From Balneolaceae bacterium (GTDB lineage: Bacteria > Bacteroidota > Rhodothermia > Balneolales > Balneolaceae), in contig JAFIFB010000007.1 in NCBI GenBank assembly GCA_020832285.1, positions 1 through 64,000 on the forward strand: DNA of 64,000 nucleotides. The letters run 5' to 3'. The notes under the pieces were generated by a model. It saw only the letters and a list, made by a program, of their open reading frames with translations, ran no database searches and had not been told where the DNA came from. The position numbers and the translations under genes are program-made. Shown one piece after another: positions 54,909-63,946 of this stretch. The number at the start of each line of letters is the position of its first letter. Positions within the stretch are counted from its first letter, which is position 1.

Positions 54909-56606
54909 TCACCAAGTCACCGTTACCCAATGAATAGTGGATGTTCCGCTGTCATTATCTGTATCTGTTACGATTACACGTAGAGCGAAATCGTCATCGT
55001 TGAAAGACTGATGGCCGTAAAATGCGGCATTACCACCAATGTTTTGCCAGTTACCTGTCATATTGTAATCGATTTGCCATTGAAAACTGTAAGGGCGGGC
55101 ACCACCGCCTACCGTGGTGTCGAACTGTACAAATTCGTTAACTTTTATCTGATTTGGCCCCTCAATGAAGGGATGAATGGGAAGGGTGAACCCTACTGCG
55201 GCTGCGGCGTCCAGAACCCCATGTCCATATTCATCGTCAGGCTCTAAAGAATTAAACGGATGATTGGCTGTATTTTGCAGACGGTGTCTGACCTGAGAGT
55301 TACTCCAGGATGGATTTTGGTCAAACAGTAGGGCTGCTGCACCTGAAACATGAGGTGTGGCAAAAGAAGTGCCACACCAACCATCTGTTTCATCCTCGTA
55401 ATTAGTTGTGCCTACCGTGCTCAAAGCCCAAAAAGGTGCGGAAAGAGAAACATGAGAGCCATGGTTGGAAAATACAGTTTGACCGTTTACCACACAAGGG
55501 CTGGTATTTGCAAAATAACCATTATCCCTCACTCCAGACACCCCAATCACTTCATTATATCCTGCAGGGTATAATACAGTGCCACCTGTAATAGCCGGAA
55601 CATTTCCTGCCGCAGCAACCATAACGATCCCAGTGTTCCAAGCCGCAGCAACTGCGTTGGATTCACCAGTATGTGATTGGACACCACCCAAACTCATATT
55701 TATTACGTCAACTCCATTAATAACACCGAAATCAATACCGTCAATAACGTCTTGAACAGAACATATTTGTTGTGCATCACACGCCCCATACGAATAGGCA
55801 TTAACGTCAGCAATGCCCGGAGCGACACCAACAACTCCGATTTCGTTATCCAGTGCCATTAACACTCCGGAGACATGAGTGCCATGATTTGTTGGATCGG
55901 AGCAACCTCCACCGCCAAGTGTTCCACCGCAATTCGAAGTCGGCCGATCCGGCAAGTCTATATGATTATTCATACCACTGTCTATAACCAAAACTTTTAC
56001 TCCATTTCCGGTGGCTTCTGACCAGGCGATAGGCGCACGGACCAGATCATTACCCCAAGGAGTAACTTGCGATAAAGCCGATGTTTCAATCCAGGATGAT
56101 TGCAATTTTCGATTAAGTGGGATTTCTATATAATCGACTTGCGGATGATCGTATAATTCAAACACATAATCAGGATCCATTTGGACCGCGACAGCACCAA
56201 AGGATCGATAGACACTTTCAATCTCTATATTGAGAGAGTCGATCATTTGAAGTGCCGATCTAAAATCCTGCGATGATAATGCTGCACGGATCCCATTGGT
56301 TTCCCTCAAACGCTTACTTTCGGGAGCCTTAATTCCTATCATAGCCCTTCCGTCATTGGCTGCAATAGAGTCTCGTAATATGGTTACATCCGTATCCCAA
56401 GGTCTCTCCTCAGGCACATCCATCTGAAGGCGCGGAATATCCGGGAAATCTTCAATTGTAATTTGACCAAATACTTCGGACGGCACCTGTTGCAAATCAA
56501 CCTTCTCATGCTGACTTCCCAAGAAATCAGAATTGCAACCTGTAACCAGTGCAACACAATAAACAAGTATAATAAAACAAAAAAACGATAGATAGTTTTT
56601 GATCAT
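54909..56606 (-). CDS. S8 (subtilisin-like) serine protease lipoprotein with N-terminal propeptide
   Basis: 565 residues. Lipobox VTGC (Cys24), then a propeptide-like region (about 55-165), then the catalytic domain: VLVIDSG (Asp209), NHGTHVSG (His241), oxyanion Asn335 in AAAGN and GTSFATPHVSG (Ser414). A C-terminal beta-sandwich from about residue 480 (IEGPNQIKVNEFVQFD) follows. It is probably an outer-surface protease. The gene upstream (56763-57260) encodes a protein matching only its propeptide region. Confidence 0.9.
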   Translation of the reverse strand: MIKNYLSFFCFIILVYCVALVTGCNSDFLGSQHEKVDLQQVPSEVFGQITIEDFPDIPRLQMDVPEERPWDTDVTILRDSIAANDGRAMIGIKAPESKRLRETNGIRAALSSQDFRSALQMIDSLNIEIESVYRSFGAVAVQMDPDYVFELYDHPQVDYIEIPLNRKLQSSWIETSALSQVTPWGNDLVRAPIAWSEATGNGVKVLVIDSGMNNHIDLPDRPTSNCGGTLGGGGCSDPTNHGTHVSGVLMALDNEIGVVGVAPGIADVNAYSYGACDAQQICSVQDVIDGIDFGVINGVDVINMSLGGVQSHTGESNAVAAAWNTGIVMVAAAGNVPAITGGTVLYPAGYNEVIGVSGVRDNGYFANTSPCVVNGQTVFSNHGSHVSLSAPFWALSTVGTTNYEDETDGWCGTSFATPHVSGAAALLFDQNPSWSNSQVRHRLQNTANHPFNSLEPDDEYGHGVLDAAAAVGFTLPIHPFIEGPNQIKVNEFVQFDTTVGGGARPYSFQWQIDYNMTGNWQNIGGNAAFYGHQSFNDDDFALRVIVTDTDNDSGTSTIHWVTVTW

Positions 56607-56762
56607 GATTTTTCTCCTTATTTGTTTTGTGTTTGATAATAAATCCGAACATGATGAAAGTTGAAATTCGTTGCTTCCATCTTCACTTCTTTTGCTATTG
56701 TGAAGAACAAAAAATTATGTCATACTCACATTCACTTTCCCATAAACTTGGCATCAATTCCA

Positions 56763-57260
56763 TTACTCTTTAGGAAGATTCCAGCCCAAGCCGAACTCTA
56801 AGGGAAAGTCGATATAGTCAACCATTGGGTGATCATACAACTCAAATACTTTATCCCGGTTCATAAGTACCTCAACTGCACCGAATGTGTTGTGAACATC
56901 GATTATTTCGACCCCCCTGCTGTAAAGCATGTGCATGGCAGTCTCGAATTGCCCGGCAGTTAGTGCTTCGCGGTAACCGTGACTTTCCCTAAAGCGCTTA
57001 CTTTCGGAGTCCTTCAGTTCAATGATAGCCTGACCGTCGTCGAAAGCAATGGAATCCCTCAACACCGATGCATTTGTCTCCCACGGTTGCGGATCATTCG
57101 GGGGAGCACCCAAATATAACCTCGGAATATCCTCCAGACCCTGCAAGAGTTCCTCATCGCATCTTCCCGCATAATCTTGATCTTGTTCCGCTAGATAGGC
57201 CTCACAACCTGCCAAAGCCAAAGTAACTATTATAGAAAAAAATAATTGCAAATATCTCAT
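56763..57260 (-). CDS. Stand-alone propeptide-like lipoprotein beside the S8 protease
   Basis: The start at 57260 gives MRYLQLFFSIIVTLALAGC, a clean lipoprotein signal; the frame stays open 17 codons further upstream. The mature protein (to 165 residues) resembles the protease's propeptide: IPRLYLGAPPNDPQPWETN with VLRDSIAFDDGQAII matches IPRLQMDVPEERPWDTD with ILRDSIAANDGRAMI. The end FGAVEVLMNRDKVFELYDHP matches FGAVAVQMDPDYVFELYDHP. It then stops and has no protease domain. It could be an inhibitor or folding helper for the neighbour, or the leftover of a duplication. Confidence 0.7.
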   Translation of the reverse strand: MRYLQLFFSIIVTLALAGCEAYLAEQDQDYAGRCDEELLQGLEDIPRLYLGAPPNDPQPWETNASVLRDSIAFDDGQAIIELKDSESKRFRESHGYREALTAGQFETAMHMLYSRGVEIIDVHNTFGAVEVLMNRDKVFELYDHPMVDYIDFPLEFGLGWNLPKE

Positions 57261-57335
57261 CGCTCTAAAAATCGAGTTTATATTTGTGGGGGATTTACTC
57301 TTAATACACACAACAAAGAGTGAATACCTAATACC

Positions 57336-57460
57336 GTGTCAAAGATTAAACGACGGGCAATTCATCGGACGATTTTTTCGAAAAATGAGCCAATTAAGGT
57401 GATTGGGATGATCCAGGATCGACTCGTCCGATGACTCTCCCACACTTTTACATATGACAC
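57336..57460. repeat. Nested inverted repeat upstream of the his leader
   Basis: CATCGGACGA (57363-57372) with TCGTCCGATG (57424-57433), both perfect, inside GTGTCA (57336-57341) with TGACAC (57455-57460). No gene is present. The nested shape is like the element at 52460-52601, although the bases differ. Confidence 0.45.
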
Positions 57461-57530
57461 AGCACTAAATAGTTTCGAATTTTGAAAATTAGATTGGTTT
57501 CAGATTTATGAATTCCATAGTTTTATTCCC

Positions 57531-57605
57531 GTGATTAAACTTCACTTTCATATCTCTCATTTTCACGGGCACCATCACGGCAGCCATGGGCATTTTGTGC
57601 ATTAA
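57531..57605 (+). CDS. hisL: Histidine operon leader peptide
   Basis: A 24-codon frame from GTG, reading M-I-K-L-H-F-H-I-S-H-F-H-G-H-H-H-G-S-H-G-H-F-V-H, stop TAA. Ten of 24 residues are His, seven of them in the stretch from residue 5 to 16. It ends 71 bases before hisG. This is the classic layout of a his attenuation leader, where stalling at His codons decides whether transcription continues into the operon. No strong Shine-Dalgarno is seen, and an in-frame stop (57519-57521) limits the upstream start. It is too small to be found by ordinary gene calling. Confidence 0.8.
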   Translation: MIKLHFHISHFHGHHHGSHGHFVH

Positions 57606-57630
57606 CACCTCCCTCACCGCACACTTTTTT
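57596..57630 (+). terminator. Candidate attenuator hairpin after the his leader
   Basis: TGTGC (57596-57600) with GCACA (57619-57623), then C and six T (57625-57630). The stem is short. The first arm overlaps the last leader codons, so a ribosome there would affect it. GTGC could alternatively pair with GCAC at 57569-57572 inside the leader. The assignment is tentative. Confidence 0.45.
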
Positions 57631-57676
57631 GCCACGTTCCAAACCCCTATTTTTATTCTAATTTGATACAATCTCT

Positions 57677-58555
57677 ATGAGAACTCTCGACTCTAATACT
57701 TCATTGCGAATTGCCGTCCAAAAAAGCGGACGGCTTACCGACAAAACCCTGAACCTGCTTGAAGGCATTGGCCTTAAATTCGATGATTACAAGCGCAGTC
57801 TTCTGGTTAAATGCCTGAATTTTGATGTGGAACTGTTGCTTATCCGCGACGATGACATCCCCGAATATGTGGAAGACGGCGTATGTGATCTCGGTTTTGT
57901 AGGAGGCAATACCGTTGCCGAAGATGAAGCTGATGTAACCATTCTTCGCGGACTGAACTATGGTGTTTGCCGCCTTTCGATTGCGGTTCCGAAGAACGAA
58001 AATATCAATAAACCAGAAGACCTTGCCGGTAAAAAAATTGCTACCAGTTACCCGGTTCTGACCCGGAAATTTTTTGAATCGAAAGGTATTGACGTCAATA
58101 TCGTGACCCTTTCCGGCTCTGTAGAGATCGCACCCCGGCTCGAAATTGCCGATGCCATTTCCGACCTTGTCTCCACCGGAGGCACATTGAAAGCAAATGG
58201 GTTGATTGAAATCGATAAAATTTTCGATTCGGAAACGCAGTTGATCCAAACTAACAAGCCGCTTTCCGAAGGCAAACAGCAACTCATTGAAAAAATTCTA
58301 CAGCGGATTGAAGGTCACAAAAAAGCTGCCGAAAGCCGTTATATTATGATGAATGCTCCGCAGGAATCTGTACCGGAAATCAAAAAAATCATTCCATCTC
58401 TTAAAAGCCCGACCGTAATGCCCCTGGCCGATAACGGAATGGTTGCGATTCACACCGTCATTCCATTGTCCACTTTCTGGGATGTGATGGAAAACCTGAA
58501 AGAAGCCGGTGCCACCGGAATTGTAATGCTGCCAATTGAAAGTATGATTGTTTAA
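57677..58555 (+). CDS. hisG: ATP phosphoribosyltransferase, long form
   Basis: 292 residues, matching the long HisG with a C-terminal regulatory domain that needs no HisZ. It makes the first step of histidine synthesis from ATP and PRPP. The N-terminal RIAVQKSGRLTDKTLNLLE, DLGFVGGNTV and the PRPP-binding segment ISDLVSTGGTLKANGL are clear, as is the C-terminal HTVIPLSTFWDVMENLKEAGA typical of the regulatory part. It is the first structural gene after the leader. Confidence 0.96.
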   Translation: MRTLDSNTSLRIAVQKSGRLTDKTLNLLEGIGLKFDDYKRSLLVKCLNFDVELLLIRDDDIPEYVEDGVCDLGFVGGNTVAEDEADVTILRGLNYGVCRLSIAVPKNENINKPEDLAGKKIATSYPVLTRKFFESKGIDVNIVTLSGSVEIAPRLEIADAISDLVSTGGTLKANGLIEIDKIFDSETQLIQTNKPLSEGKQQLIEKILQRIEGHKKAAESRYIMMNAPQESVPEIKKIIPSLKSPTVMPLADNGMVAIHTVIPLSTFWDVMENLKEAGATGIVMLPIESMIV

Positions 58556-58626
58556 AGAATAGTATCGGAGAAGTGAGTATTGAGTATCGAGATTTTCAAA
58601 ACGATTAACCGATACCTGCTAAAAAA

Positions 58627-58682
58627 ATTCAATACTCAATACTCACTACTCGATACTCGATACTCGATACTCGATACTCAAA
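58627..58682. repeat. Heptanucleotide tandem array before hisD
   Basis: Units of 7 in register: ATTCAAT, ACTCAAT, ACTCACT, four perfect ACTCGAT copies (58648-58675), then ACTCAAA. About 40 bases upstream (58573-58590) GTGAGTATTGAGTATCGAG is a partial complement, so the array could pair with it in the mRNA. It ends two bases before the hisD start. Confidence 0.8.
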
Positions 58683-58684
58683 AT

Positions 58685-59998
58685 ATGAAAACATACACCT
58701 ACAAATCGCTTACTGAAACTGACATTCAAAATCTTTGCAAGCGGCCGAAAATGGATTTTAAGTCGGTCTTCGGGCAGGTACAGCCTATTCTGGATGATGT
58801 TGAAGCCAACGGTGATAAAGCAGTTCGCAACTGGACAAAAAAGTTCGATGGCGTGGCTCCTGATCCGCTTGTAATTGATCCCTCTGAACTGAGAGTAAAT
58901 CTGGCACCTGATGTAAAAGAGGCAATTGACAGAGCAATAAACAATATTTTCCGTTTTCATCGTGAACAGTTAACTAATTCGATTGAAGTTGAAACGCAAC
59001 AGGGAGTCGTCTGCAGGCGTGTTGGAAGGCCGATTGAAAGGGTAGGCCTCTACATTCCCGGCGGAACAGCCCCCCTCCCATCTACTGCGATGATGCTCGG
59101 CATTCCAGCCCTTATTGCTGGATGCAAAACCGTTGTGCTGGCCAGCCCGCCCGATAAAGAGGGTAATCTTCCTGAATCGGTGATCTACGTTGCACAGAAA
59201 ATCGGTATAAAAAATGTGTTAAAGGCCGGTGGTGCTCAGGCAATTGCTGCAATGGCATTTGGTACAGAGTCGGTTCCAAAAGTAGATAAACTTTTCGGTC
59301 CCGGAAATCAGTATGTAACGGCTGCCAAAATGATGCTGCAAAACAGCGATGCGATGGTTTCAATCGACATGCCTGCCGGCCCATCGGAAGTACTGGTGAT
59401 TGCCGATGAAACTGCCGATGCCGAATTTGTGGCTTCAGATCTCCTCTCCCAGGCCGAACACGGGAGCGACAGCCAGGCTATTCTTGTGGCTACAAAAAGT
59501 TCAGATGTGGAATCTGTTAAAACCAAATTAAAGCAACAACTTAATTCACTTCCTCGAAAAGAGTTTGCAGCCAAAGCCCTGGGAAAAAGTTACATTTTGA
59601 TAACAGAAAACAGCGATCAGGCAATTGAATTTTCAAATCTTTATGCGCCGGAACATCTCATAATCAACACCAAAGATGCGGATGAACTGGCTGAAAAAGT
59701 GATGAATGCAGGGTCCGTTTTTATCGGGCCGTGGACACCTGAAAGCATGGGCGACTATGCCTCAGGAACTAATCATACCCTGCCAACATACGGCTATGCA
59801 CGGATGTACAGTGGTGTGTCTCTCAACAGTTTTCAGAAATTTATCACCATGCAAAAAATCTCCGAAACCGGCCTTCAAAATCTCGGTCCCACTGTGGAAA
59901 TCCTTGCGAAACTGGAAGGTCTGGATGCACACCGGAATGCCGTTAGCTTGCGATTGAAAAAACTGGGTGATGGTATAGATGTGAAAAGTGAAAAGTGA
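58685..59998 (+). CDS. hisD: Histidinol dehydrogenase
   Basis: 437 residues from the ATG at 58685. An upstream in-frame start would add 35 residues that are simply a translation of the heptamer array, so the later start is preferred. It performs the last two steps of histidine synthesis. [20 protein letters not shown], the NAD/zinc-site [30 protein letters not shown] and YAPEHL are present. The C-terminus runs into a second heptamer array, which adds the VKSEK end. Confidence 0.97.
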   Translation: MKTYTYKSLTETDIQNLCKRPKMDFKSVFGQVQPILDDVEANGDKAVRNWTKKFDGVAPDPLVIDPSELRVNLAPDVKEAIDRAINNIFRFHREQLTNSIEVETQQGVVCRRVGRPIERVGLYIPGGTAPLPSTAMMLGIPALIAGCKTVVLASPPDKEGNLPESVIYVAQKIGIKNVLKAGGAQAIAAMAFGTESVPKVDKLFGPGNQYVTAAKMMLQNSDAMVSIDMPAGPSEVLVIADETADAEFVASDLLSQAEHGSDSQAILVATKSSDVESVKTKLKQQLNSLPRKEFAAKALGKSYILITENSDQAIEFSNLYAPEHLIINTKDADELAEKVMNAGSVFIGPWTPESMGDYASGTNHTLPTYGYARMYSGVSLNSFQKFITMQKISETGLQNLGPTVEILAKLEGLDAHRNAVSLRLKKLGDGIDVKSEK

Positions 59999-60022
59999 AA
60001 AGTGAAAAGTGAAAAATGAAAA
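59981..60022. repeat. Heptanucleotide tandem array at the end of hisD
   Basis: Five perfect GTGAAAA units (59981-60015) followed by ATGAAAA (60016-60022). The first two and a half lie inside hisD and include its stop codon; the rest are intergenic. Confidence 0.85.
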
Positions 60023-60128
60023 AAGGAGAAGGTTTTTCTTAACAAAAGCGTAAGTGCCTAATCCCATCTACAAATTTTCCGGAGTGATTTTTCAACCCAT
60101 AAACAACCTATAAATTATAAAACCTACA

Positions 60129-61184
60129 ATGTCTGACGTAAATATCGAATCTCTGGTTCGTAAAAATATCCGAAACCTGGCACCCTACCGCAGTGCCAGG
60201 GATGACTTTGAAAAGGGATTGCTGCTGGATGCCAATGAAAACAGCCTCGGTTCGCCGGTGCGGAACACACTTGACCTGCATCGCTATCCCACTCCCACAC
60301 ACGACAATCTCCGAAAAAGAATTGCAGTTTGGCGTCAGGTAGATTACGAAAACGTGATTCTGGGTGTTGGCAGCGATGAACCCATCGACCTGCTTATGCG
60401 GATTTTTTGTGAACCCGGAAAAGATTCTATTATCACCACACCGCCTACCTACGGCATGTATAAGGTGGCAGCAGGTGTGAATGATGTAAACATCAAAGAG
60501 GTGCTTCTTACGGAAAATTTTCAGCTTCGACCAGATGAAATCCTCAAAGCGGCTGACAAACAGACCAAACTTTTGCTGCTTTGCTCGCCCAACAATCCGA
60601 CCGCCAATGACCTGAAACGAACTGACATACTGAAGCTGGTGGCCCGATTCCCAGGCATTGTAGTTGTGGATGAGGCCTACATTGATTTCAGCGGACAGGA
60701 ATCGATGGCACCAATGGTTCAGCAGTACCCGAACCTTGTAGTACTTCAAACCTTTTCAAAATCGTTCGGACTGGCCGGAATCCGGTTGGGAATTGCCTTC
60801 TCTAATCCGCAGATAATTCATTACATGCGCAATGTTAAGGCACCATATAACATCAGCAAACTCACTGCAGATCTTGCTCTGAAAGCGTTTGATAATATGG
60901 ACCTTGTAAAATTTAACATAGAAAAAATCCTGGAAGAGCGCGAATATGTGGCCGGACAGCTCAGCCAGGCACCGGGTGTTGAAAAGGTGTACCCATCGGA
61001 TGCCAATTTTCTCCTATTCAAAATTCAAAATGCGAAAGAGATCTGGCGACAACTGGCTGAAAAAGAAATCATTATTCGCTACCGGGGCCACGAGCCGCTA
61101 TGTGAAAATTGCCTGCGCGTAACCATTGGTATGCCTGATGAAAATGTGCGCTTTCTAAAAACGCTAAAAGAAATTATCTCATGA
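60129..61184 (+). CDS. hisC: Histidinol-phosphate aminotransferase
   Basis: 351 residues, a fold-type I PLP enzyme. It converts imidazole-acetol phosphate to histidinol phosphate. DANENSLGSPV, LCSPNNPTAND and VDEAYIDF are present, with the PLP Lys in FSKSFGLAGIRLG and R in CLRVTIGMP. Its stop overlaps the hisB start by four bases (ATGA), so the two are coupled. Confidence 0.95.
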   Translation: MSDVNIESLVRKNIRNLAPYRSARDDFEKGLLLDANENSLGSPVRNTLDLHRYPTPTHDNLRKRIAVWRQVDYENVILGVGSDEPIDLLMRIFCEPGKDSIITTPPTYGMYKVAAGVNDVNIKEVLLTENFQLRPDEILKAADKQTKLLLLCSPNNPTANDLKRTDILKLVARFPGIVVVDEAYIDFSGQESMAPMVQQYPNLVVLQTFSKSFGLAGIRLGIAFSNPQIIHYMRNVKAPYNISKLTADLALKAFDNMDLVKFNIEKILEEREYVAGQLSQAPGVEKVYPSDANFLLFKIQNAKEIWRQLAEKEIIIRYRGHEPLCENCLRVTIGMPDENVRFLKTLKEIIS

Positions 61185-62068
61185 ATATCTGGATCGATAT
61201 CAGTGCTCTTGAAACCGGGAAAAAAAAGTTACTGCCACAGGGTACAATATTCGGGCTTACCTACCTGATACAACACAACTACTCTGTCGCATTTGATGAC
61301 TCTCTACTCTCTACTGAACAGCAGCAGCTTCTGAAAAATGAAGAAATTCTAACCGGAACTTTTACCCAAGGCCAGGCGGATGCCATTCTACAAAAAAATG
61401 AAACGTATCAACTGATTTCGGGACAGGATATCATCGCCAATGGCGTGAATTGGATTGAACTTGTACAACACCTTCTCTTTCCTGTTCGAAAATCCACCAT
61501 CAAACGAGATACCAAAGAGACTAATATTTCGGTTTCCATAAATCTGGACGGAACTGGAAAAAGCCGCATAAAAACAGGGCTTCATTTCTTTGACCACATG
61601 CTCGACCAAATTGCACGGCATGGACTTATTGACATCGAACTAACTTGCAATGGTGATCTCGATGTAGATGAACATCACACCATTGAAGACACCGCCATCG
61701 CTCTGGGACAGGCAATCCGGCAGGCTATTTCAGACAACAAAGCCGGTATACAACGCTACGGTTTCGTACTGCCAATGGATGAAGCGCAGGCAATTGTGGC
61801 AATTGATCTATCCGATCGCCCCTATCTGCGTTGGGAAGTTGAATTGAAACGGGAGTATGTGGGTGACGTCCCAACCGAAATGCTGGAACACTTTTTTTAT
61901 ACACTTGCAATGAACGTAAAAGCTACTCTGCATGTTAAGGCTGACGGAAAAAATGAACATCACATTATCGAAGCGGTGTTTAAAGGCTTTGCAAAAGCGT
62001 TACGCTTTTCTGTAAGCCGAAATGAAAGAATTAAGGGCATTCTACCCTCAACTAAAGGAACGATCTAA
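61181..62068 (+). CDS. hisB: Imidazoleglycerol-phosphate dehydratase with an altered N-terminal domain
   Basis: 295 residues. From about residue 105 it is a complete IGPD: INLDGTGKSRIKTGLHFFDH, the metal-binding DEHHTIEDTAIALG and NEHHIIEAVFKGFAKAL. The first 100 residues resemble a shortened HAD phosphatase domain of the two-function HisB (IWIDISALETG where IDRDGTLI is expected, then LLPQGTIFGLTYLIQHNYSVAF), but the second nucleophile-loop Asp and later HAD motifs are absent. It therefore probably cannot dephosphorylate histidinol phosphate, and another HisN would be needed. Confidence 0.85.
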   Translation: MNIWIDISALETGKKKLLPQGTIFGLTYLIQHNYSVAFDDSLLSTEQQQLLKNEEILTGTFTQGQADAILQKNETYQLISGQDIIANGVNWIELVQHLLFPVRKSTIKRDTKETNISVSINLDGTGKSRIKTGLHFFDHMLDQIARHGLIDIELTCNGDLDVDEHHTIEDTAIALGQAIRQAISDNKAGIQRYGFVLPMDEAQAIVAIDLSDRPYLRWEVELKREYVGDVPTEMLEHFFYTLAMNVKATLHVKADGKNEHHIIEAVFKGFAKALRFSVSRNERIKGILPSTKGTI

Positions 62069-62174
62069 TCTGAAGTGAAAGGGCCATTGAAAAAACCGAA
62101 ATACTCAGGAACTAATTTAATCAATAAAATTGTCGGTCTTATTCAATCTCTCTTCTCACTATCGAAAAACAACC

Positions 62175-62765
62175 ATGATAGGCATTATTAAATATCAGGC
62201 AGGAAATCTGGCATCCGTATCAAATGCACTGGAACGACTTGGTGCGAAATATTTTATTTCTGATGATCCGGTCAAACTAGAAAAAGCAGATGCTATAATT
62301 TTTCCGGGAGTGGGACATGCTGCAGCTGCGATGGATGACCTCCGCTCGAAAGACCTGGACGTCTGGCTGAAAGAAACCAAAAAACCGGTATTGGGAATTT
62401 GCCTTGGAATGCAATTGCTTTACGAATCATCTGAAGAGGGCAACTCTGAGACCCTTGGAATTATTCCTGGTCGGTTAAAAAAGTTTGATTCTTCATTAGC
62501 TAAAGTCCCGCACATGGGATGGAATAAATTTAAGCCGGAAAAAGTACATCCAATCATTAACGGAATTGGCAGTGAACAATATCTATATTACGTGCACGGT
62601 TATTATGCGCCAAAAAATAATTATACATTAGCTACATGCCACTACATTCAGGATTTTGCTGCGATTGTGGCGAAAGATAATTTTATCGGTGTTCAGTTTC
62701 ACCCCGAAAAATCCGGCCAGGTTGGATCGCTTCTCTTGCAGAATTTTCTGCATATGGTAAAATAA
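62175..62765 (+). CDS. hisH: Imidazole glycerol phosphate synthase, glutaminase subunit
   Basis: 196 residues from the ATG at 62175, giving the usual MIGIIKYQAGN start; the open frame extends 15 codons upstream without family similarity. Class I glutaminase with Cys76 in GICLGMQ and the His/Glu pair in VQFHPEKSG. It supplies ammonia to HisF for making imidazole glycerol phosphate. HisF itself is not in the window. Confidence 0.95.
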   Translation: MIGIIKYQAGNLASVSNALERLGAKYFISDDPVKLEKADAIIFPGVGHAAAAMDDLRSKDLDVWLKETKKPVLGICLGMQLLYESSEEGNSETLGIIPGRLKKFDSSLAKVPHMGWNKFKPEKVHPIINGIGSEQYLYYVHGYYAPKNNYTLATCHYIQDFAAIVAKDNFIGVQFHPEKSGQVGSLLLQNFLHMVK

Positions 62766-63223
62766 CTTTATTCCCTTTAAAGCACACTGGTACCGGCAAG
62801 GCTACTCACAATACTCACCAGTTATCATAACCGAAACGAATTGCTGTTCATTTTATGACTGTTTGGATGGGCAGGTAATCCGTTTAACTATCTCAAGTTG
62901 AGTGTTTTCTGCCGTACTCAAATACCATCAGATATTTTTCTTTCACTTCTTACGAAAGTTAACTGAGCTCAATGAGCTTTATCCAGTCATCAAAACTATC
63001 CTTGTACTCTATTACAATATCAAAATCCGCAGATTTCCCATACCCTCCAGATCTGCAGGCACGTTTTGAGTATCCGCTATTCTTCCTTCATATCTTACCA
63101 TTTTTCCAATGATTTTCACCAATAAACCAAATACCTTTAACGTAAAAATTACAAGACCGGAATAAATACAAAATTATTATAAATTCTGGACCCAATAAAT
63201 AAGCTCAATAGAAAAATTTTATC
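62766..63223. other. Long gene-free gap inside the his operon
   Basis: 458 bases between hisH and hisA. No convincing gene. On the minus strand a short frame ends at 62959 with GGYGKSADFDIVIEYKD then FDDWIKLIELS, about 42 codons after an in-frame stop; it looks protein-like and may be the remnant of a displaced gene. Such a long break is unusual in a his operon that is otherwise tight, so a lost gene or an inserted piece is possible. Confidence 0.35.
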
Positions 63224-63946
63224 ATGAACATCATTCCTGCCATTGATCTGCTGGACGGCCAGGTTGTTCGCCTGAAAAAAGGCGATTATGCTAAAAAAAC
63301 TGTATATAACCACAATCCGCTTGATGAAGCACACAAATTTGAAACGGCCGGATTTTCACACATCCACATCGTTGACCTTAACGGAGCCAAAAGCGGACAA
63401 TTTGAAAATCTTCCGATTATCCGAAATATCATCAATGAATCGGGCCTGTCAGTACAAACCGGAGGCGGTGTCCGGTCACTTAAGGACATTGAACTGCTGC
63501 TTAATGCCGGATTGAACGGTGTTATCTGTTCCTCTATGGCGGTAAAGAAACCGGATGAATGGATGGAGGCCATAAAAAACTATCCCCATGAAATGATTTT
63601 GGGTCTGGACCTCAAAGATGGAAAAATGGCCTATGGCGGATGGATGGAGACTTCCGATGAACCGATTGAGCGTTTCCTCAACCCGATGATTGAAGCGGGT
63701 CTGCAAACTGTTCTCAGCACCGATATTTCGCGTGACGGGATGCTGAGCGGGCCAAATGTTGAGATGTACAGCGATCTGCAGAAACGATTCCCGCAAGTGA
63801 ATTGGATTGCTTCGGGTGGTGTTTCCAGCCTTGAAGACCTGGTAACGTTACAAAGCCGCGGGCTGTACGGTGTAGTAGTTGGCAAGGCGTACTACGAGGG
63901 TCACATCCACCTTGAAGAGATGCAGCAGTTAAGCGGTTCTGTTTAA
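63224..63946 (+). CDS. hisA: ProFAR isomerase
   Basis: 240 residues of TIM-barrel type. IPAIDLLDGQVVRLKKGDY has the catalytic Asp near the start; QTGGGVRSLKDIE, LSTDISRDGMLSGPN with the second catalytic Asp, and ASGGVSSLEDL are present. It isomerises ProFAR to PRFAR before HisF/HisH. It is the last complete gene; about 50 bases follow before the window ends. Confidence 0.96.
   Translation: MNIIPAIDLLDGQVVRLKKGDYAKKTVYNHNPLDEAHKFETAGFSHIHIVDLNGAKSGQFENLPIIRNIINESGLSVQTGGGVRSLKDIELLLNAGLNGVICSSMAVKKPDEWMEAIKNYPHEMILGLDLKDGKMAYGGWMETSDEPIERFLNPMIEAGLQTVLSTDISRDGMLSGPNVEMYSDLQKRFPQVNWIASGGVSSLEDLVTLQSRGLYGVVVGKAYYEGHIHLEEMQQLSGSV

Noticed and set aside
58627-58682. Possible CRISPR array
   Set aside because: Repeats are only seven bases long and directly adjacent, without spacers; no cas genes are present.
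58580-58684. N-terminal extension of HisD
   Set aside because: The extra 35 residues are a translation of the heptamer array (repeated YSxLDT), and no HisD carries such a part; the ATG at 58685 gives the normal start.
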